From assembly GCF_000219215.1 (NCBI RefSeq), contig NC_015723.1, positions 372,001-436,000 of the forward strand: a stretch of 64,000 nt of DNA, written 5' to 3'. Source of the stretch: Cupriavidus necator N-1 (GTDB taxonomy: Bacteria; Pseudomonadota; Gammaproteobacteria; Burkholderiales; Burkholderiaceae). The translations under genes were made by a program, and so were the position numbers. Positions 1 through 7,127 of this stretch are shown piece by piece (position 1 is the first letter of the stretch; every line of letters starts with the position of its first letter). A model generated the notes under the pieces. That model was given only the letters and a program-made list of their open reading frames with translations, had not been told where the DNA came from and did no database searches.

Positions 1-168
1 CGGGGCGACATCGGAAATGTCGAATACACCATCCGGCCGCAAGACCACGACAGCCGGGCCGGCCGGAACGCCGTCACCGGCCGGGATCCATGCGCGGCCG
101 ACCAGCGTCCCCGCCAGCCCGTCGGCAGGAAGCGTTTGCGTAGCGCTGAGCGTGAGCGGCAATGCCAT
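1..168 (-). CDS. FAH-family protein, N-terminal fragment
   Basis: The gene starts at an ATG at 166-168 and runs off the left edge of the window, so only 56 codons are visible. The protein begins MALPLTLSATQTLPADG and continues through a LVGRAWIPAG stretch and an LRPDGVFDIS stretch. This resembles the N-terminus of bacterial fumarylacetoacetate hydrolase-family proteins of the araD1 type, which cleave or dehydrate 2-oxo acids. It is divergently transcribed from the LysR gene at 292, its likely regulator. The catalytic metal-binding domain lies outside the window, so the family call is from memory of the N-terminus only. Confidence 0.5.
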   Translation of the reverse strand, partial: MALPLTLSATQTLPADGLAGTLVGRAWIPAGDGVPAGPAVVVLRPDGVFDISDVAP

Positions 169-255
169 CGATTGTCTCCACTGATGTTGTTGTCATGAGC
201 GCCGCGACCACCGCAGCGTTGGGTGGAACTCTACGTGGCAGTCCGATAAACATCC

Positions 256-280
256 AATCGATTATTGGGTAGAATCGATT
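256..280. promoter_or_regulatory. Paired AATCGATT sites, probable LysR operator
   Basis: The self-complementary octamer AATCGATT occurs at 256-263 and again at 273-280, start to start 17 bp apart. The pair sits between the divergent FAH gene and the LysR gene. LysR proteins usually bind dyad sites in such divergent promoters, so this is the likely operator. Function is inferred. Confidence 0.45.
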
Positions 281-291
281 CCGTTTAGTTA

Positions 292-1257
292 TTGATTCAG
301 CCGGGTTTACCCCCCTTCATGGCCAGACAAACTGCTTCCGCCCCTTCCGCCGTGCTAGCCAAGCTGCGCTTCCGGCACCTGCAGCTGCTGGATGTGCTGG
401 GACGCAGCCGCAACCTGCGCATCGCGGCCGAGCAGCTGCATATCACCCAGCCGGCTGCCACGAAGATACTGAGCGACATTGAAGACACTCTGCAGGCCAG
501 GTTGTTCGATCGCTTGCCAAGGGATATGCGCCCGACCGAATTGGGCGAGTTCGCGCTGCGCTACGCATCGACGGCGCTGGCCGAACTCGGCAAGTTTGTG
601 AGCGAACTGGAAGCGCTGCGGGCCGGCGGGCACGGCCACCTCACGGTTGGCGCGATTTCGGCGTCGGCCGCGCAGGTGGTGACCACGGCGATCCGCGAGA
701 TCCTGCAGCAGCGCCCGCGGCTGGTCGTCAAGCTGATCGAGCAGAGCAGTGACCAGCTCGCCGTCTGGCTGGAAGACCGGAAGCTGGACATCATGGTCGG
801 GCGCCTGACCGAGCCACGGCACCAGGCGATCTTCGATTTCGAGGCACTGTCGCCAGAGCCGGTATGGGTCGTCTGCCGGCCGGGACATCCCTTGCTGGAC
901 AGGCCCAGGCTGGAAATTGCCGACATCGGCGCATGGCCGTGGATCCTTTACCCGCAGCTCACCGCCATCCGGCAACTGTTCGATGAAACCATTGCGGCAG
1001 CAGGCATCCAGGGCCTGGTCGGCATGGTGGAAACACCGTCAATCTTTTCCACGCTGGAACTGCTGCAGGCGACGGATATGCTTTCGCTGCAGCCGCGCGC
1101 CGTGGTCGAGCGCTTCGTCGCGGAACGCATGCTGTCACACGTGCCGGTGCCCATCCGGCGCGCCATGTCGAGCTACGGCATTGTCACCCGCAAGAATGAG
1201 CTGCCGTCGGAGGCCATGTTGCAGTTCATGGCGGCGCTACGGGCGGCGGCCCGGTGA
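292..1257 (+). CDS. LysR-family transcriptional regulator
   Basis: Up to 321 aa. A winged helix-turn-helix occupies roughly residues 25-85 (RHLQLLDVLGRSRNLRIAAE followed by ITQPAATKILSDIE), and a periplasmic-binding-like effector domain fills the rest. A later ATG at 319 (MARQTASAP) would give a more typical LysR N-terminus. The gene is divergent from the FAH-family gene, which it probably controls in response to a carboxylate. Its 3' end overlaps the convergent cytochrome b561 gene by 21 bp. The effector is unknown. Confidence 0.9.
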   Translation: MIQPGLPPFMARQTASAPSAVLAKLRFRHLQLLDVLGRSRNLRIAAEQLHITQPAATKILSDIEDTLQARLFDRLPRDMRPTELGEFALRYASTALAELGKFVSELEALRAGGHGHLTVGAISASAAQVVTTAIREILQQRPRLVVKLIEQSSDQLAVWLEDRKLDIMVGRLTEPRHQAIFDFEALSPEPVWVVCRPGHPLLDRPRLEIADIGAWPWILYPQLTAIRQLFDETIAAAGIQGLVGMVETPSIFSTLELLQATDMLSLQPRAVVERFVAERMLSHVPVPIRRAMSSYGIVTRKNELPSEAMLQFMAALRAAAR

Positions 1258-1866
1258 GACGGCACGGGGATCGGAGATAGCAGGCGGGTCCGATGAGCTG
1301 GCCGGTTCGCCGTCCCCGGCAGATGGCTTGCGTTGATCCGGCGCCGCCGGTTTCCTTCCGGTCACCATGGACAGGATCAGGTTCTCCCTGTGCAGCCGGC
1401 TCATCAGAATCGCGGCGACAACATGCACGCTCACCAGCGCCAACAGCGCGTCGGCGAGGATGCCATGGAGCTCCTTGGGCCAGTCTTCGCCCCAGAACAT
1501 GTCCAGTCTCGACATCCAGCCGGTGGCGGCAAGTGAAAGGATGAGGATCCACAGCACGAGCATCATCAGCGCGCCAAGCGGATTATGGCCAAGGTGGCGG
1601 GGCGGACGCCCGGCAATGGCGGCCTTGACATAGGCAACCACGCCGCCGCGGCCGGGAAGCCATTCGCGGATATTCCCGGCACCGTTGCCCACCATGCTCC
1701 ACGCTACGCGGACCAACACCAGGCACGCGGCCGCGTAGCCAAGGTTGCGGTGCAGCGGCCCGCCGGAATCCTCGTACAGGTCCCAGAGCACCAGTGCCGC
1801 CACGGCCCAGTGCGTGAAACGGACAATGGGATCCCAGATCTGGACAGACTGGCGCGAAGGCTTCAT
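1237..1866 (-). CDS. Cytochrome b561-type diheme membrane protein
   Basis: 209 aa with four hydrophobic helices and histidines at the positions expected for b-heme ligation (FTHW near the N-terminus, PLHRNLGY, KELHGILAD, SVHVVAA). This is the layout of the bacterial cytochrome b561/Ni-Fe-hydrogenase b-type cytochrome family, which passes electrons between quinones and periplasmic partners. About 25 bp separate it from the upstream PepSY gene, so the two are probably one transcript. The C-terminal ~35 residues are polar, low complexity, and overlap the end of the LysR gene on the other strand. Confidence 0.8.
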   Translation of the reverse strand: MKPSRQSVQIWDPIVRFTHWAVAALVLWDLYEDSGGPLHRNLGYAAACLVLVRVAWSMVGNGAGNIREWLPGRGGVVAYVKAAIAGRPPRHLGHNPLGALMMLVLWILILSLAATGWMSRLDMFWGEDWPKELHGILADALLALVSVHVVAAILMSRLHRENLILSMVTGRKPAAPDQRKPSAGDGEPASSSDPPAISDPRAVSPGRRP

Positions 1867-1891
1867 GGCGCGGCGGCAGGGAGGTGCGGTG

Positions 1892-2158
1892 TTACTTCTC
1901 GATTTCCGCCTTGACTATGTCCAGCGTCTTGGTATCGAAGTAGATCTCCGCCTTCTTTCCTTCCTTGGTCGTGCCGTAGATCTCGTAGCAATTCCCGTCG
2001 ACCTTGAACTTCTTGATGTTGTAGCCCTGCGCTTCAATCTTGGCGCGGGCATCGCTCTCCTTCATCCAATCGCTCTTGGGGTGCGCGGGACATTTCGCGC
2101 TGGCCAGCGCGGAACCGGACACCAGGATCATTGCCATCAGCGCGCCAATTCTAAGCAT
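1892..2158 (-). CDS. Secreted PepSY-domain protein
   Basis: 88 aa from the ATG at 2156-2158, chosen because a GGAGA element sits just upstream and a signal peptide follows directly (MLRIGALMAMILVSGSALA). A longer reading frame to 2215 has no signal at its start. The mature part is one PepSY-like unit (SDWMKESDARAKIEAQGY, then YEIYGTTKEGKKAEIYFD). Such small periplasmic proteins often accompany membrane cytochromes, as here. The partner relationship is inferred from adjacency. Confidence 0.75.
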   Translation of the reverse strand: MLRIGALMAMILVSGSALASAKCPAHPKSDWMKESDARAKIEAQGYNIKKFKVDGNCYEIYGTTKEGKKAEIYFDTKTLDIVKAEIEK

Positions 2159-2200
2159 GAGACGTCTCCGTATCGTGGGAGCAATCAGCATAGTGCACCC

Positions 2201-2219
2201 AATAATGATTCGCAATCAG
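2201..2219. promoter_or_regulatory. Weak Fur-box-like sequence
   Basis: AATAATGATTCGCAATCAG lies about 45 bp upstream of the PepSY start. By eye it agrees with the 19-bp Fur consensus at 11 positions, eight of them consecutive in the first half. Iron control of a PepSY/cytochrome b561 pair would make sense, but the second half-site is poor. Nothing else is visible in 2220-2411. Confidence 0.25.
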
Positions 2220-2431
2220 CGACTGCACTACTTGGCGGGGCTTGAGGTTCTGCTGGCAATGGCCTGTGGCGTCTGGGTGATCAACAGCATGTCAATCGGA
2301 ACCCGTGGCAGAATAGGTGGCATGTCGTACGCATACGCTCCTGCACTGCTGATTATTCGCGCCATCCGATCTTTCGGTGGGTAGCGCGCGTCTGGCCAGA
2401 GTGCAAAACCCGCCCGGTGGCGTAATGCCGT

Positions 2432-3007
2432 TCAGTTAAGATCCCTATTGAGGAAGCGAACGGCGTAGCGTGAAGGGCGGGATTTGACGACCCGGTCGCA
2501 TGAGCGGCCGGGTCGTTTCACATTGGGCAGCGACTTTAGGCGCTCGCGTAGGCGCCGCAGGCAGGCGGGCAATTTGGCGTAGGCTGGCGTGACGGCTGCC
2601 CACATCATCTCGTGCTGGATGACATGGAAGGCGCGCACGAAGCTCATGTCGGTCGGCGCGAGCTTCGCTTCTCGGGCGGCGCTGGCCATCTCGCGACGAA
2701 TCAGGTTGTAGGCGATCAAGGCGCCCCAGATTTCCTGGCATACCCCATCGACGGTTCGGCTGCGCAGCGTCAGTTCCATGCCGAGCATCGACTGCTTCAG
2801 TTCCCGGTAGCTCGTTTCGATCTGCCAGCGGCGTTCGTAACAGGCGACGATATCAGCAGGTTTGAAGCGTCGGCGATCGAACAGCGAAGTCAGCAAAATT
2901 CGGCTACGTCCGCGTGCATCGATGGTGCGGATCGCCCGCGCCTGCCAGAACTCCGGCAGCGCCGGACACTTCTTGCGTGCCTGCGGCGAAACCCGCATGC
3001 GTACCGT
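2432..3007 (-). pseudogene. IS4-family transposase, C-terminal remnant
   Basis: From TVRMRVSPQARKKCP onward the protein matches the C-terminal part of an IS4-family DDE transposase. It contains the YREL signature (YERRWQIETSYRELK, the catalytic Glu region) followed by GALIAYNLIRREM. The N-terminal half with both catalytic Asp residues is missing. Outside the stop lies AATGCCGTTCAGTTAAG (about 2425-2441), which resembles the terminal repeat seen on IS4 elements of this group. The reading frame stays open upstream of 3007, but that part is unrelated to IS4. Not functional. Confidence 0.8.
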
Positions 3008-3249
3008 GCCCTCCATACACGGGAACCAGCCGAATCGATCGTACTGGCACCACATCAGCCTGTTGCAGGTCTGACAAGCCAAGTCTAGCGCGTTGCCAAA
3101 CTTTTCCGCAAGACTTTCAGTGATGGCTGGCGTATTGAAATTGCCGTCTCCCGATTCATCGCTGACCTGCGAGGCGGCTGAGAGTGGGGGAATGATCCGG
3201 CCACCGCTGCGGATTCAACTGTGTGAAGGGCGCCGGTTGTTTCTTCCCG
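3008..3249 (-). other. Unidentified open frame fused to the IS4 remnant
   Basis: The IS4 remnant frame continues without a stop to about 3210 and encodes roughly 65 residues, including SDESGDGNFNTPAITESL and LACQTCNRLMWCQYDRFGWF. No ATG is present, only TTG or CTG codons. I do not recognise the sequence. Its four Cys could suggest a metal site, but it may simply be debris next to the IS110 insertion. Confidence 0.35.
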
Positions 3250-3267
3250 ACCCATTATAGGTAGTCC

Positions 3268-3470
3268 GTCCCGCTTTCATCGATACTTTGGGACTGGCAG
3301 CTTCGCTGCCAGTGAAGGCGGGACATGCACCTGCGGGCTACGAATATCCCGACCCAAACGCCAGACGATTGCGGAGTTAGCTTCGAGCCCGCGGGTGCGC
3401 TTGCGCTCAAACGAATACTCAGGGTTCGCCGTCGCACCGGCTCACTATATTGCCTTCGCTGAACGCAAGC
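3268..3470 (+). ncRNA. Probable IS110 bridge RNA
   Basis: Three consecutive stem-loops fill the region between the left end and the transposase. Stem-loop 1 (3268-3324): outer arms 3268-3279 and 3313-3324 pair over 12 bp, and an inner hairpin CTGGCAGC/GCTGCCAG is perfect. Stem-loop 2 (3327-3398): a 13-bp stem GCACCTGCGGGCT with AGCCCGCGGGTGC (one G-U), extended by CGAA/TTCG, closes a 37-nt loop. Stem-loop 3 (3399-3470): GCTTGCG with CGCAAGC, then TCA/TGA, closes a 50-nt loop with a GCCG/CGGC tip. This order matches published IS110 (IS621-type) bridge RNAs: 5' hairpin, target-binding loop, donor-binding loop. The loop matches are described under findings. Confidence 0.7.
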
Positions 3471-3513
3471 ATGCATGTCCCTGCCAAGTAATCTATCACT
3501 TGTGGAGGCTCGC

Positions 3514-4794
3514 ATGACACCTCTGTTGAGTCAGCAGTTCAGAGCATTCGTCGGTATCGACTGGGCTGATGCTAAGCATGATATCTGCCTGCAGCCGGCA
3601 GGTGACGATACGAGAGAGTTCGCGTGCATCCCTCATCAGGTTGCACGCATTGATGAATGGGTCGCGGCGTTGCATAAGCGCTTCGGGGGCCCCATCGCCG
3701 TTGCACTTGAGTTATCCCGAGGTCCGATCGTCTCTGTGCTACAGAGACATTCATTCTTGACGCTGTTTCCGATCAACCCCTCAATGCTCGCAAAGTACCG
3801 CGAGGCGTTCAAACCGAGCCGAGCCAAGGACGATCCCACCGATGCAGAGTTGGCACTTGACCTTTTGCTTCGTCATCCTGATCGGTTCAGTGCACTTAAT
3901 CCGCAGAGCGCTGATATGCGCTCTTTGCTGAGCTTGATTGAGCAGCGTCGCGAACTGGTCGGCGATAAGATTCGATTCACCAACCGACTGACCCATGCTC
4001 TGAAGCAGTACTATCCTCAAGCCTTGGAATGGTTTGAGGACATTGACACCATACAGTTCTGTGATTTCCTCACTCGCTGGCCCACGCTGCCAGCAGCCAA
4101 ACGCGCGCGGAGGACGACCCTCGAAGACTTCTTCCATGCGCACAACTGTCGACGGGCCCAACTAATCGAGAGGCGTTTGGCGTCTATCCGGGGTGCTATG
4201 CCTATGACGGACGATCCCGGCGTTGTCGCCCCCAATCGCTTGCTCGCGTTGATGTTGGTAGCTCAGCTACGGACAGTGCTCGCAGCGATCGACGTGTTCG
4301 ACAAGGAGATTGCGAGGATCGCACGCACACTGCCTGACTTCGACCTATTTGATAGTTTGCCTGGCGCCGGGCCGCATTTGACGCCGCGGCTGCTAGCCGC
4401 GTTTGGTGAGCAACGTGATCGCTACAACGGGGCGGAGGAACTGCAGAAGTACTCCGGCATTGCGCCAGTCACTGAGCGCAGCGGTAAGAAGCGCTGGGTG
4501 CATTGGCGCTGGCAATGCCCGACTTTCCTGCGGCAGACATTCGTCGAATGGGCGGGACAGACCATCAACAAATCGTCCTGGGCTGGGGCCTACTACCGCC
4601 AACAGCGGGCCAAGGGCAGTTCGTACCAAGCGGCCGTCCGCGCACTAGCATTCAAATGGATACGTATCCTGTACCGCTGCTGGCAGACAGGAACCAGGTA
4701 CGACGAAGAGCTGTACCTCAACGCCTTGAAGAGGCGTGGTTCGCCACTCATTGGGCACCTCGAGGCCCGACCGGATACGAAATTAAATCGCTAA
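3514..4794 (+). CDS. IS110-family transposase (DEDD recombinase)
   Basis: 426 aa from the ATG at 3514, which has GGAGG at 3504-3508. The N-terminal RuvC-like DEDD domain shows FVGIDWADAKHD, VALELSRGP and KDDPTDAELALDLL, supplying the acidic residues. The C-terminal Transposase_20 domain shows LPGAGPHLTPRLLAAFG and KYSGIAPVTERSGKK, and the serine-bearing region follows. Length and order are those of complete IS110 transposases, so the enzyme is probably active. It would act with the RNA encoded just upstream. Confidence 0.93.
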   Translation: MTPLLSQQFRAFVGIDWADAKHDICLQPAGDDTREFACIPHQVARIDEWVAALHKRFGGPIAVALELSRGPIVSVLQRHSFLTLFPINPSMLAKYREAFKPSRAKDDPTDAELALDLLLRHPDRFSALNPQSADMRSLLSLIEQRRELVGDKIRFTNRLTHALKQYYPQALEWFEDIDTIQFCDFLTRWPTLPAAKRARRTTLEDFFHAHNCRRAQLIERRLASIRGAMPMTDDPGVVAPNRLLALMLVAQLRTVLAAIDVFDKEIARIARTLPDFDLFDSLPGAGPHLTPRLLAAFGEQRDRYNGAEELQKYSGIAPVTERSGKKRWVHWRWQCPTFLRQTFVEWAGQTINKSSWAGAYYRQQRAKGSSYQAAVRALAFKWIRILYRCWQTGTRYDEELYLNALKRRGSPLIGHLEARPDTKLNR

Positions 4795-4825
4795 ATGGCC
4801 TTGACGGACTGCCTCAGGGCGTGAC

Positions 4826-5031
4826 TCCGTCACTCGGACGGCTGCCTGGGCATGGGCCGTTTCGCAACCCTTCCCAGTCATTCACCCTAATTTATTGAAA
4901 AAGGCTGCGATGCCCGGTGGCGGCCATCCGGCCGCATCCGCGCTCGCATTGACGCTGATCCTGGACCGCAATGGCGCCAATAATTGAGTGATCCTGGCCT
5001 AATCGGATGGTGCGCAGTGCGGCGGCGGTCA
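4826..5031. other. Right flank of IS110: hairpin and short coding debris
   Basis: The element abuts a small dyad, GTGAC at 4821-4825 and GTCAC at 4829-4833, part of which belongs to the target. A frame from about 4915 to the stop at 4982-4984 encodes PGGGHPAASALALTLILDRN, which looks like the C-terminus of a disrupted gene that I cannot name. Nothing else is seen before the convergent LysR stop at 5032. Confidence 0.3.
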
Positions 5032-5997
5032 TCAGAACCGTGCCTTGCACAGAGTCTTCAGCGTGCGCACAAAGGTCGCCATGGTGGGTGAGTCACCCGC
5101 ACCCTGGCGCCGGTAAAGCGCCACCGGCGGCAGCGGCCACTCCAAGTCGCAGGGCACGCTGGCCACGTGCGCGCGGGTGGAGAGATCGTGCGCCACGTCG
5201 GCGGGCACTATGGCCACCATCGACGGGTTGCGCTCGATCATGCGGCCCACGATCTTGAGCGAATGGGTTTCGATGGCCGGCACCGGTGGCTCTTCGCCCA
5301 CGTGCAGGAACAGGTCCAGCACCGAGGCGCCCAGCGCCGTGCCCGCGGGCGGCAGGACCCAGTCCATGGTGGCGAGCTCGTGCCAGTCCAGCGCGCGCTT
5401 GCCCAGATGCTTGGCAGTCTTGAGGTGGCACACCAGCGCGGGGCGCTGGCGGAACAGGATGTCGCAGCGCAGGTCACGCGCCTGTGCCGCGCCGCGCGCG
5501 CGCGCCACCACGCCTTCGAGCCTGTGCTCGCGAAGCAGGGCCAGCAGGCGGTCGCTACTGGCTTCCTCCACCGAGAACACGAACGGCCCGACCTGCTCGC
5601 GCGTGTGCGAGAGCGTGTCGCACAGCAACTGGCCGGACAGGTAGTGGATCACGCCGATGCTGAGCCGCTCGGTGAAGCCCAGGCGGGCTGCGGCCATGTC
5701 GTTGGCCCAGTCCTGCAGGTCGACCAGCAGGCGAGATGCGCGCGAGATCGCGATGCGCCCCACGGGCGTGGGCGTGACGCCCCCGCGTTGCCGCGTGAAC
5801 AGAGCGGTGCCCATCATGGATTCGATCTCGGCCAGCATCTGCGTCAAGTAGGGCTGGGTCACCCCCCATTCCTGCGCCACGCGGGAGAGCGAGCCGTACT
5901 CGCTCAGCGCGACCAGCAGGTTGAGCTGGCGCGCCTTCAAGCGCGAGCGCATGCGGCCCAGCGTTTCAAGGGCTAGGGCGGTGAGTCGGTCTGGCAT
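5032..5997 (-). CDS. LysR-family transcriptional regulator
   Basis: 321 aa. The HTH (LNLLVALSEYGSLSRVAQ, then GVTQPYLTQMLAEIE) lies at about residues 25-80 after a short leader, and the effector domain follows (SIGVIHYLSGQLL onward). It is divergent from the amidohydrolase/Bug pair starting at 6115 and probably regulates it. The intervening 117 bp carries dyads. The effector is presumably the substrate of that pathway, but is unknown. Confidence 0.9.
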   Translation of the reverse strand: MPDRLTALALETLGRMRSRLKARQLNLLVALSEYGSLSRVAQEWGVTQPYLTQMLAEIESMMGTALFTRQRGGVTPTPVGRIAISRASRLLVDLQDWANDMAAARLGFTERLSIGVIHYLSGQLLCDTLSHTREQVGPFVFSVEEASSDRLLALLREHRLEGVVARARGAAQARDLRCDILFRQRPALVCHLKTAKHLGKRALDWHELATMDWVLPPAGTALGASVLDLFLHVGEEPPVPAIETHSLKIVGRMIERNPSMVAIVPADVAHDLSTRAHVASVPCDLEWPLPPVALYRRQGAGDSPTMATFVRTLKTLCKARF

Positions 5998-6014
5998 AAG
6001 TATTTACTTATCCT

Positions 6015-6050
6015 GATATCAAGATATCTGCCAATACGTTTATGCCAGAT
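6015..6050. promoter_or_regulatory. Dyad cluster between LysR and amidohydrolase
   Basis: GATATC occurs at 6015-6020 and 6023-6028. An imperfect inverted repeat follows: ATCTGCCA at 6026-6033 and TGCCAGAT at 6043-6050 (7 of 8 positions pair, 9-bp spacer). The cluster lies midway between divergent promoters, where LysR sites are expected. No clear -35/-10 pair was assigned. Confidence 0.45.
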
Positions 6051-6114
6051 CACTACAGTAGCGTCTAGGCCTCGATCGAACATCCGTCACTCACACACCA
6101 CAGGAGCCCCCTTG

Positions 6115-7095
6115 ATGCCTGTCATCGATGTTCACACCCACATCTTCACAAAACCTTGGCTGGAGCTGCTCAAGCGCAAGGGCGGCCTCTACAACATCCA
6201 GCAGCGCCCCGACGGCCAGCACGAGGTATTCCGTGGCGACACGCCCGTGGTCATCCCACAGAAGGGGCACTTCGACTACGATCTACGCATCCAGCACATG
6301 GACGCGGCCGGCATCGACATCTCAGTCATGTCGCTGACTTGCCCCAATGTGTTCTGGGGCGACGAGGAAACCAGCTGCGAAGCGGCGCGTGAATCCAACG
6401 ATTCGCTGGCGCAGGCGCAGGCGGCTCACCCGAGCCGGCTGCGCTGGTTCACCTCGCTGCCGTGGGAATACCCGCAGCGCGCGCTCGACGAGCTCAAGCG
6501 CACCTGCGACAACGGTGCGAGCGGCGTCATGGTGCTAGCCAACATCGCCGGCCGCAGCCTGACCGACCCGGCCTTCGCACCCATCTGGGCCGAAATCGAC
6601 CGTCGCGCGCTGCCGGTGCTGGTGCACCCCACCGACCCGCCGGGCGCCGACCTGATGGACATGACCAAGTTCGACCTGAGCTGGTCCGTGGGCTTCATGT
6701 TCGACACCACGCTCGCCATCACGCGCATGATCTTCGAGGGCTTCTTCGACCAATACCCCAACCTCAAGATCATCGCCTCGCATGCGGGTGGCGCGTTGCC
6801 CTACCTGGCCGGCCGTTTCGAGAAGGGCCACGAGGTCGAGATCCCCCAGCGGCGCAAGATGCAGCGCACGCCCATCGACTACCTGCGCCACATCCACTAC
6901 GACTGCATCTCGTACAGTCCGGCTTCGCTGGAGTTCCTGATCTCCGTCGTCGGCGCCGACCGCGTGATGTTCGGCACAGACTGGCCGCACCAGGTTCACG
7001 ACACGTGCGGGTCCTTCGCCAATACCGAGCGGCTGTCCGCCGCGCAGCGCGACGCCGTGCGTTCGGGCAATGCCAAGCGAGTATTCGGTTTCTGA
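6115..7095 (+). CDS. Amidohydrolase family 2 (ACMSD-like) metal hydrolase
   Basis: 326 aa from the ATG at 6115, with AGGAG at 6102-6106. It starts with the metal-binding VIDVHTHIF motif. Other landmarks are PVLVHPTDPP, IASHAGGALPYLAGR and VMFGTDWPH, the order found in TIM-barrel amidohydrolases related to aminocarboxymuconate-semialdehyde decarboxylase and gamma-resorcylate decarboxylase. These enzymes decarboxylate or hydrolyse aromatic or ring-opened acids. It is followed after 32 bp by a Bug receptor, suggesting uptake and use of one carboxylate under the divergent LysR. The substrate is not determinable here. Confidence 0.85.
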   Translation: MPVIDVHTHIFTKPWLELLKRKGGLYNIQQRPDGQHEVFRGDTPVVIPQKGHFDYDLRIQHMDAAGIDISVMSLTCPNVFWGDEETSCEAARESNDSLAQAQAAHPSRLRWFTSLPWEYPQRALDELKRTCDNGASGVMVLANIAGRSLTDPAFAPIWAEIDRRALPVLVHPTDPPGADLMDMTKFDLSWSVGFMFDTTLAITRMIFEGFFDQYPNLKIIASHAGGALPYLAGRFEKGHEVEIPQRRKMQRTPIDYLRHIHYDCISYSPASLEFLISVVGADRVMFGTDWPHQVHDTCGSFANTERLSAAQRDAVRSGNAKRVFGF

Positions 7096-7127
7096 TCGAC
7101 TTCGGCTGACCAAGGAGACTCATCACC

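Larger units (their letters stand above)
3250..4825 (+). mobile_element. IS110-family insertion element
   Basis: Proposed limits run from a dinucleotide AC at 3250-3251 to AC at 4824-4825, about 1.57 kb, a normal size for IS110. There are no terminal inverted repeats, as expected for the family. The element has a ~260-nt structured noncoding 5' part, the transposase gene, and a short ~30-nt right end. The limits are deduced from matches between the noncoding RNA loops and the flanks: TCCCG-AC on the left, AC-TCCG on the right. The pre-insertion site would read TCCCG, AC, TCCGTCAC. The limits are inferred and need an empty site to confirm. Confidence 0.65.

Noticed and set aside
3255..4806. 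Junction promoter on the circular IS110 form
   Set aside because: TTGACG and TTATAG are present at the two ends, but with the proposed limits the spacer is about 22 bp, too long for a normal sigma-70 promoter.
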